Shown: piece after piece, positions 56,936 through 64,000 of the stretch
Layout of the letters: the number at the start of each line of letters is the position of its first letter
Position numbering within the stretch: position 1 is the first letter of the stretch
DNA from: Aquarana catesbeiana
Taxonomy: Eukaryota; Chordata; Amphibia; Anura; Ranidae
NCBI RefSeq assembly: GCF_042186555.1
Contig: NC_133332.1
Span: forward strand, 126,141,875-126,205,874
Length of the DNA stretch: 64,000 nt
Reading direction: 5' to 3'
The notes under the pieces: model-generated
What the model was told of the DNA's origin: nothing
Seen by the model: the letters and a program-made list of their open reading frames with translations, nothing else
Databases searched by the model: none
Translations under genes and position numbers: made by a program

Positions 56936-58568
56936 CAGTCAGGTCCATAAATATTGGGACATCAACACAATTCTAATATTTTTGGCTCTATACACCACCA
57001 CAATGGATTTGAAATGAAACAAACAAGATGTGCTTTAACTGCAGGCTTTCAGCTTTAATTTGAGGGTATTTACATCCAAATCAGGTGAATGGTGTAAGAA
57101 TTACAACAGTTTGTATATGTGCCCCCCACTTTTTAAGGGACCAAAAGTAAAGGGACAGTTGGCTGCTCAGCTGTTCCATGGCCAGGTGTGTGTTATTCCC
57201 TCATTATCTCATTTACAAGGAGCAGATAAAAGGTCCAGTGTTCATTTCAAGTGTGCTATTTGCATTTGGAATCTGTTGCTGTCAACTCTCAATATGAGAT
57301 CCAAAGAGCTGTCACTATCAGTGAAGTAAGCCATCATTAGGCTGAAAAAACAAAACAAACCCATCAGAGAGATAGCAAAAACATTAGGTGTGGCCAAATC
57401 AACTGTTTGGAATATCCTTAAAAAGAAATAACTCACCGGTGAGCTCAGCAACACCAAAAGACTCGGAAGACCACGGAAAACAACTGTGGTGGATGACCAA
57501 AGAATTATTTCCCTGGTGAAGAAAACACCCTTCACAACAGTTGGCCAGATCACGAACACTCTCCAGGAGGTAGGTGTAGGTGTGTCAAAGTCAAAAATCA
57601 AGAGAAGACTTCACCAGAGTGAATACAGAGGGTTCACCACAAGATGTAAACCATTGGTGAGACTCAAAAACAGGAAGGCCAGATTAGAGTTTGCATCTAA
57701 AAAGCCTTTTCTGGAACAACATCCTATGGACAGATGAGACCAAGATCAACTTGTACCAGAGTGATGGGAAGAGAAGAGTATGGAGAAGGAAAGGAACTGC
57801 TCATGATCCAAAGCATACCACCTCATCAGTGAAGCATGGTGGTGGTAGTGTCATGGCGTGGGCATGTATGGCTGCCAATGGAACTGGTTCTATTGTATTT
57901 ATTGATGATGTGACTGCTGACAAAAGCAGCAGGATAAATTCTGAATATTTCGGGCAATGTTATCTGCTCATATTCAGCAAAATGCTTCAGAACTCATTAC
58001 ATGGCGCTTCACAGTGCAGATGGACAATGACCCGAAGCATACTGTGAAAGCAACCAAAGAGTTTTTTAAGGGAAAGAAGTGGAATGTTATGCAATGGCCA
58101 AGTCAATCACCTGACCTGAATCCGATTGAGCATGCATTTCACTTGCTGAAGACAAAACTGAAGGGAAAATGCCCCAAGAACAAGCAGGAACTGAAGACAG
58201 TTGCAGTAGAGGCCTGGCAGAGCATCACCAGGGATGAAACCCAGTATCTGGTGATGTCTATGCGTTCCAGAATTCAGGCTGTAATTGACTGCAAAGGATT
58301 TGCAACCAAGTATTGAAAAGTGAAAGTTTGATGGATGATTGTTAATATGTCCCATTACTTTTGGTCCCTTAAAAAGTGGGAGGCACATATACAAACTATT
58401 GTAATACCTACACCGTTCACCTGATTTGGATGTAAATACCCTCAAATTAAAGCTGAAAGTCTGCAGTTAAAGCACATCTTGTTTGTTTCATTTCAAATCC
58501 ATTGTGGTGGTGTATAGAGCCAAAAAGATTAGAATTGTGTCAATGTCCCAATATTATGGACCTGACTG
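56936..58568 (+). mobile_element. Tc1-like DNA transposon 2, inactive
   Basis: A 1,633-bp element flanked by TA (56,934-56,935 and 58,569-58,570). The left end CAGTCAGGTCCATAAATATTG and the right end ATATTATGGACCTGACTG begin inverted repeats of about 225 bp, continuing through aaaagtggg/cccactttttaag at the inner edge. The transposase remnant is on the plus strand between them. Confidence 0.95.
57294..58316 (+). pseudogene. Tc1-like transposase pseudogene 2
   Basis: The start ATG is at 57,294 (MRSKELSLSVK). The frame meets TAA near 57,327 and again near 57,429, then shifts near 57,700-57,720 and 57,960-58,020. Despite this the whole protein is legible: helix-turn-helix (KPIREIAKTLGVAKSTVWNI), linker RPRKTTVVDD, first catalytic block WTDETKINLYQSDGKRRVWR, second DNDPKHTVKATKEF, third SPDLNPIEHAFHLLK, end DCKGFATKY. 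All three DDE acidic residues are intact, with the last pair in the usual Tc1 DD34E spacing. It is inactive from stops and frameshifts. Confidence 0.92.
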
Positions 58569-58739
58569 TATATTATTGTATTACATTATTACCTGCACTG
58601 AATTATTAGAAATTTCAGGATTTACCTTGGGTTATGTGACACAAGACTTGAATCCTACATATGACCTCACGACTCCAATTTATATAACCACAGGTCTCAA
58701 AATTAAACCATAACATGTTCAAAATACACAGTCCAGTAT

Positions 58740-58855
58740 ATTATCCAACATTTAAATTAGGGCTGAAACAACTAATCGATTAATCAACAACCAATCGATT
58801 ATGAAATTAATCGATTACTATTTTCATAATCGATTAATTGGTTAGCCTGCATACA
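58740..58855. repeat. ATCGATTA-rich palindromic repeat
   Basis: gggctgaaacaactaatcga is followed by five ATCGATTA/TAATCGAT blocks in about 70 bp and ends cgattaattggttagcctgc. It matches in style a widespread vertebrate repeat that begins 'ggctgaaacaactaatcgatta'. No coding capacity. A similar degenerate block (gaacgtcgatttgacccc, acgattcg) lies at 59,274-59,330. Confidence 0.7.
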
Positions 58856-59488
58856 GAATGCATTCTTTGTTTACATATCAGGAAATACAGTGCAGCACAC
58901 ATACAGCGCAGTACATCTTCCATACATGTCAGTAAGTGCCTGAGAACTTGTGAATGTATGAGGAGCAATGCCTCATGGGACATGTAGCCCTGGGCAGGAA
59001 GTGAGTGGTTCTAAAGGCAGAAGTTTTCTTTACCTTTCTATTGGGGCACTTTATACTGTACTTAACGCACAGCAAAAAGCAGTGTAGAAACAGATCAAAA
59101 GCAAACTGCATAGGTGTGTACTGAGCCTTATGCTGGCCACATGGATCAATTTTCAGAGGAGAATATTCATATGAAAAATCTTTGTACATTTGCTGAATGA
59201 AAGAATGTTGTTTGAAATTTTCACTTGCTTTTAACACTCTGTTTTAAAAAATGTTCCCGTCACTGTGGTTGAAAACGAACGTCGATTTGACCCCATAAAC
59301 GATTCGAAAATCAAACGAACGTTCTTAAAATTACATTTTTTTTTTGAAGGAAGACATTGTTTTTGTATGGCCAGCATATAATATATTAGTTATTAGTTAG
59401 TTCTGTTTGAAAGTCTGCAAAACAGTCTTTAACAGTCTTTTTTCTTTAAAAAAGATCTCTGAGTCTGATGATATTTACCAGATTCAAC

Positions 59489-59566
59489 CTCTAATAGTAT
59501 ATACAGTATATCTCCTCTAATAGTATATACAGTATATCTCCTCTAATAGTATATACAGTATATCTC
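59489..59566. repeat. Three perfect copies of a 26-bp unit
   Basis: ctctaatagtatatacagta followed by tatctc is repeated exactly three times. Confidence 0.95.
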
Positions 59567-60559
59567 CTCTGTCTGTTATTCTCAGAGTGAATTAGAGATT
59601 TTGCTCTCTAACTATATAGTTGGTTATTTATATTTACCACTGCATAGAGATATTTAAGAATAAATTGCCTTTTTTTAAAACTTTACATATTACAGTTTTT
59701 CTCCACTGTTTTGACTCATTTCTTGAAACAGAAATGACATTCTCAAAACTCTAAGATCATTTGGCAAAACAGTCTTACAGTTCAGCACATCACTATAACG
59801 CACGTGCAAAAGCTCATATCTCTCCCAAAACTGTTCACTCATGCTTCAAAACCATATTCCTTTCCCATATAAAGAGTCAGTGCCCCCAAAATGGCAAAGA
59901 TTCTTCTCAATTGCTTTGGCTCATTTCTTGAAACAGACCAGACGTTCTCAACTCTCTTGGTGCTTTTGCCAAAATAACCTGGATGATTCGGCACAACACC
60001 ATGGTTCAAAAGCTCATATCTTTCCCAAAACAGTTCACTCATGTGTCAAAAATAAATTTCTTTCTCATTCAAATAGTCAGTGCCTCCAAAATGCCTTTTC
60101 CCTTTGGCATTGTGTAAGCACTGCAAGTCAAAATGTTTAGATGTTTTGTCTCTATGGCAGAGGATCATTAAAATATCCCTCATGTCCACCTTTCAGTCTT
60201 AGCCCAGTCCTTCATTGACAATGGTTACTGTACAGATTTTGTCTAGCTAACTGAATACAATTGTGTATAAAACTGAAAAAAAAAAAGAAAAGATTTTCGG
60301 GTAAGAGTAGCCTCCAAGGTTTGACAACACACATTGCACTCGTACTGCCAAGGAAAAATTACTTTACAGTATTGTAACCATTATCATTCACACACAAAGT
60401 AACTTTCATACATCAGAGTAAAAAAGAAAATGTATACAGCATAATATAATAATATAAACACACAAACAAAAAACAAGGAAAATTAAATTTAGCCTACAAT
60501 GCTGTAAATAAAGCTGGAGTTTCACAACTACTGTAACATCTCTTCACTGACCACCGTCC

Positions 60560-61440
60560 TCACCCTCCTGCCCATCCACACGCTGCTGTCTGTCTAGCCA
60601 CAGATTCTCGTCAACATCGCAGCGTATATCCTCCCTTGCGATGCAACAAGGGAAGAAACGGTGTGCATGTCGCAACCATCCCCTACACTGATCTCCCATA
60701 ATATCCTCACAGGCAGCCTCCATTGCATGGATCAGGGACCTCTGATCTTGGGGATGAGTGGCCACACCATTCTCAGAAATGGCAGCACACAGTTATATTG
60801 CCCCCTTGCTGGCCTGGGACATCCACCGTGGCCCGGTGGCCAATAAAATTACAGCCACGTCTTCGGCCCTTGGCCAGGTTGAAGCCTGCCTCATCCACAT
60901 ACACGAGTATGTGAGAGGTCTCGTTTACTTCCAATGCCATTATTCTCTACAATAGAGTAAAAAAAAGAAAACATCAAATCAGTCATACAGAAGAGTCATA
61001 CACTACAGTTACATAGGAATGTTCAATGTTCTACACAAGTTCAATATACTACTGGCCAGTATTCCAGTGGTTCCAAACCTGGGGTACATGTACCCTATGC
61101 AGAGATACTACAGGGGGTATTTGACAGAAAGAGGAGGGGAAAAATTATCAATGAGTAGACTAACAGTAAAATCCACAGTATTTCATGGGAGGCACTACTG
61201 TAATTGCAGCTCTTTGACCCTTTTTCTTACTGTATTGTATGTTATATTCTTCAAAATAAGGATTATAATGATAATTGCATCATACAGTAAGCTGCAGTTT
61301 TTAGGCAAAATGTTTATAAATCAAATACTTTCATACCTGGATTCAGAAATCAGGTAAAGTGGGTACTGAAACCAATACATTTTGGGAACCACTGCTTACG
61401 GTAATTGTAAAAAGGTCATCTTGATGGACAACCAGTGACT
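60560..61440 (-). pseudogene. Duplicate fragment of the IS630/Tc1-like transposase
   Basis: 60,590-60,755 repeats the transposase C-terminal coding part (gccacagattctcgtcaac, atatcctcccttgcgatgc). 60,755-60,957 repeats the first part of exon 3, with the middle (61,645-61,905 of the larger copy) missing. 60,958-61,440 repeats the adjoining intron (tcaaatcagtcatacagaag). The offset from the full copy is about 0.9-1.15 kb. It cannot encode a transposase on its own. Confidence 0.85.
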
Positions 61441-61443
61441 GAC

Positions 61444-62101
61444 TTACATGTACATACTGGTACTGTCTGGCCACAGATTCTCGTCAACATCGCAGCGTAT
61501 ATCCTCCCTTGCGATGCAACGAGGGAAGAAACGGCATGCATGTCGCAACCATCCCCTACACTGATCTCCTGTCATATCCTCATAGGCAGCGTCCATTGCA
61601 TGGAGCAGGGACCTCTGATCTTGAGCTCGATGCTCATACACTCTCCACCTCCAAGCGGAGACAAGCTCCTCAATAGGATTGAGGAAAGAAGAGTAAGGTG
61701 GTAGGAACACCAGATCCATCCTTGGATGAGCAGTGAACCAGGCCCTGATAAGTGGGCCACGGTGGAAATTCACATTGTCCCATACAATTATATATTGTGG
61801 TAGGTGAGGCCCTATGAGACCTCTCTCATTTTCAGGGATTAAATCCAAATGAAGGCGGTCCAAGAAGATGAGGAGCTTCTGTGTATTGTATGGGCCAAGA
61901 CTGGGGATGCGAGTGGCCACACCATTCTCAGAAATGGCAGCACACAGTTATATTGCCCCCTCGCTGGCATGGGACATCCACCGTGGCCCGGTGGCCAATA
62001 AAATTACGGCCACATCTTCGGCCCTTGGCCAGGTTGAAGCCAGCCTCATCCACATACACGAGTATGTGAGAGGTCTCGTTTCCTTCCAATGCCATTATTT
62101 T
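61444..62101 (-). pseudogene. IS630/Tc1-like transposase exon 3, frameshifted
   Basis: On the minus strand after ctattgtag|AAAATAATGG the exon encodes VYVDEAGFNLAKG (first catalytic Asp), a region losing frame near 61,940-61,950 (two bases missing relative to the expected reading), then SLGPYNTQKLLIFLDRL, IIVWDNVNFH (second Asp), FLPPYSSFLNPIEE (final Glu, about 35 residues later) and CIAREDIRCDVDENLWP at the end. The family is a DDE transposase found repeatedly in fish and amphibians. The frameshift makes this copy non-functional as read. Confidence 0.88.
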
Positions 62102-62642
62102 CTACAATAGCGTAAAAAAAGAAAACATCAAATCAGTCATACAGAAGAGTCATACACTACAGTTACAGACAGTTACATAGGAATGTTCTATGTTCTACAC
62201 AAGTTCAATATACTACTGGCCAGTATTCCAGTGGTTCCAAACCTGGGGTACATGTGCCCTATGTAGAGGTAGTATAGGGGGTATTTGACAGAAAGGGGAG
62301 GGGGAAAAATATCGAGTAGACCTACTGAAATGTTACAGTAAAACCCACAGTATTAGATAGATTTACATGGGAGGCACTACTGTAATTGCAGCTCTTTGAC
62401 CCTTTTTCTTACTGTATTGTATGTTATATTCTTCAAAATAAGGATTATAATGATAATTGCATCATACAGTAAGCTGCAGTTTTTAGGCAAAATGTTTATA
62501 AATCAGATACATAAATCAAATACTTTCATACCTGGATTCAGACATCAGGTAAAGTGGGTACTGAAACCAATACATTTTGGGAACCACTGCTTACGGTAAT
62601 TGTAAAAAGGTTATCTTGATGGACAACCAGTGACTCACTTAC

Positions 62643-62935
62643 ATGTACATACTGGTACCGCAGCTCTTTCACTCTGTTAGAGTTCCTCTCAAATGGTACC
62701 CTGTAAATTTGCTTCATTGTCATCTGATGCTTCTTCAATATGCAGGCTATTGTGGAGATGCTTATAGCGTTGACATTTTGGAATATGGCATTGTCTTGTA
62801 GGATTGCAGTGCGGATCTGTCTCAATGTGATGGCATTATTTGCTAACACCATATGACAGATCTCTTGTTCTTGTTGTTCATTGAGAAGTTTTCCTCGGCC
62901 ACCCGTGCCAGGTTGTCGTCCAATCCTAGACATAG
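62643..62935 (-). CDS. IS630/Tc1-like transposase exon 2
   Basis: A 293-bp exon with acceptor tctag|GATTGGACG and donor TACAT|gtaagtgag. It encodes GRQPGTGGRGKLLNEQQEQE, ICHMVLANNAITLRQIRTAI, STIACILKKHQMTMKQIYRV and PFERNSNRVKELRYQYV. This is the second half of the paired helix-turn-helix DNA-binding region, including the 'GRGKLLN' linker of this family. It is open throughout, and its donor/acceptor fit exons 1 and 3. Confidence 0.8.
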
Positions 62936-63093
62936 AATTCAAAGGACAACACTCCATTCATAATTTATACCTTATGTATTCCATACAGAATGAGTTACCA
63001 ATGTAGTCGTATTGTTGTTTTACTTACAGTAACTTTACCACAATTCTAATGCATCACTGCACAGTGACGAATACTACTGTAAACTGTATCATC

Positions 63094-63150
63094 AATATTG
63101 TAGAAAATAAACTATTCCATACTATTCCATAGTTTATTTTCTACAATATT
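63094..63150. repeat. 22-bp-arm palindrome inside the transposon intron
   Basis: AATATTGTAGAAAATAAACTAT, a 13-base loop, then the exact reverse complement ATAGTTTATTTTCTACAATATT. It lies in intron 1 of the transposase. Confidence 0.95.
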
Positions 63151-63219
63151 TTTCTTGTAATTGTTAGTATCATACATAACATCCCACTGAGCTTAGATAC
63201 TGTAATACTGTAGGCCTAT

Positions 63220-63241
63220 CACACACACACACACACACACA
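63220..63241. repeat. (CA)n microsatellite
   Basis: About 10 CA dinucleotides. Confidence 0.9.
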
Positions 63242-63341
63242 CTAAATGAATACGGAAATGAGTAAATAAACATATTTGTTGCTCTATGCACAGTGTCCTG
63301 TCCTATACATTATATAATTCCATCATCGACTGACTACATAC

Positions 63342-63629
63342 CTGTTTTCCCTGCGAAAGGTTTGGATGATAGAGGAGACTGTAGAGCAAGGCACATTAGG
63401 CTGCACTTGGCGACCTGCCTCCACCATTGTGAGGCCATGGTTGATGACATGGTCTATAATTGTGGCCTGAATTTCATCAGGGACAGCATGGTGTCTTCGT
63501 GCTCCTCAGCCTTTTTCCCCCTCTTCCACCACCACGCACCCTTACTCCTCCTCCTCTTCTTCTTCTTCCTCCTCTTCCTCCAGCAGGCAGTTGCCCTTGT
63601 TCATTTACTTGGCCAGGTGCCTCCATGTT
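63342..63629 (-). CDS. IS630/Tc1-like transposase exon 1
   Basis: On the minus strand a frame opens (possible start MEAPGQVNEQGQLP near 63,629, or further upstream at 63,704), runs through an Arg/Gly-rich stretch (GGRGGRRRRGGGVRVRGGGR) and continues as a helix-turn-helix segment (HVINHGLTMVEAGRQVQPNV-like reading, TVSSIIQTFRREN), ending at AACAG|gtatgtag. An Arg/Gly-rich N-terminus followed by this paired-type domain is usual for the family. A frame change near 63,480 (the Arg-rich frame terminates there) may be real damage, so the upstream boundary is uncertain. Confidence 0.6.
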
Positions 63630-64000
63630 CAGAAATTGTACTGGTCCTGCATGGTCAAGCTCTATATATACATGTTTAGTAGCATTCACAATCATGGACG
63701 GCACCTGTCAGGTAACTAAACATACTGTTTGATTGGTCATCTGAGACCAACTCCAACTCCTTCGTTAGTCAAGTTCTAGTTGCACCTGACTGTTAATTGC
63801 TGTAAACATTTTATCAAATGTTCCAAGAGATTCATATATTGTATTCGTGGTATTATGTTCCTGAATAATTTTGACAATTGAACAGACTATTGTGCATGTG
63901 ATGACTTAAACAATGAAATTACGCTGACACGTTTTGGAGAGAACAACCATTAGACTGAGAATTGACAATCAGTTTAGATCAACAAGATCTATTCACTTGG

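Larger units (their letters stand above)
59690..64000 (-). mobile_element. IS630/Tc1-like transposon with spliced transposase (right end not reached)
   Basis: The left end begins ttacagtttttctccactg. An internal tandem of about 195 bp follows: 59,697-59,890 resembles 59,893-60,090 (ctcatttcttgaaacag, aaaagctcatatct, cccaaaac, gttcactcatg, agtcagtgcc). The transposase lies on the minus strand (61,444-63,705). A partial duplicate of its last exon and adjoining intron is at 60,560-61,440. The matching right terminus was not found before 64,000; candidate inverted sequence near 63,930 (gttttggagagaac) is weak. Confidence 0.7.

Noticed and set aside
1..64000. tRNA, rRNA and snRNA genes
   Set aside because: No cloverleaf with A/B boxes or conserved rRNA/snRNA core was seen by eye. 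A covariance-model search would settle this.

Overview
The window looks like nuclear DNA of an anuran, most likely a ranid frog. The evidence is one vertebrate P4-ATPase gene with widely spaced exons, a near-complete DIRS-type tyrosine-recombinase retrotransposon plus two decayed relatives, two dead Tc1 transposons, an intron-bearing IS630/Tc1-like transposon, and dozens of short inverted-repeat (foldback) elements with termini such as GGTTCACACTGG or GCCGCGTACACACGACCGG. The species call is inference. No tRNA, rRNA, CRISPR array or prokaryotic gene was seen.

Host genes. Four minus-strand exons belong to an ATP11 phospholipid flippase (54,502-54,567; 53,336-53,439; 53,063-53,216; terminal exon 39,536-39,600). 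The transmembrane part resembles ATP11C; the last exon resembles a C-terminal exon known from ATP11A. The 5' part of the gene lies beyond 64,000. A second minus-strand gene may begin at 3,539-3,635, a short first coding exon inside a CpG-rich, CCAAT-bearing promoter-like island; I cannot name its product.

Layout. 1-3,100 is intron or intergenic DNA with small mobile elements. 3,122-3,530 is a 40-bp minisatellite. 3,539-4,110 is the candidate exon and promoter. 4,112-9,786 is a 5.7-kb array built on a 22-bp unit. 10,411-11,093 is a T-rich tandem repeat of about 38 bp. 11,100-28,180 is non-coding and packed with foldback elements. 28,183-29,751 is a dead Tc1 element. 29,752-35,090 is non-coding. 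35,095-39,130 is an old DIRS relic split by a foldback. 39,536-54,567 is the 3' part of the ATP11-like gene. Its large last intron holds a foldback of about 1.8 kb (39,990-41,810), a second DIRS relic (42,110-44,580) and a DIRS copy with 135-bp terminal repeats that are still identical (45,628-51,175). 56,936-58,568 is a second dead Tc1. 59,690 to the end is an IS630/Tc1-like transposon with spliced exons and internal tandem duplication.

The three DIRS elements lie in the same orientation as the ATP11-like gene. Long open frames over the 22-bp array are artefacts of a repeat unit without stop codons and were rejected as genes. The most unusual structures are the giant foldback just upstream of the ATP11 terminal exon, the array abutting a candidate promoter, and the young DIRS copy.
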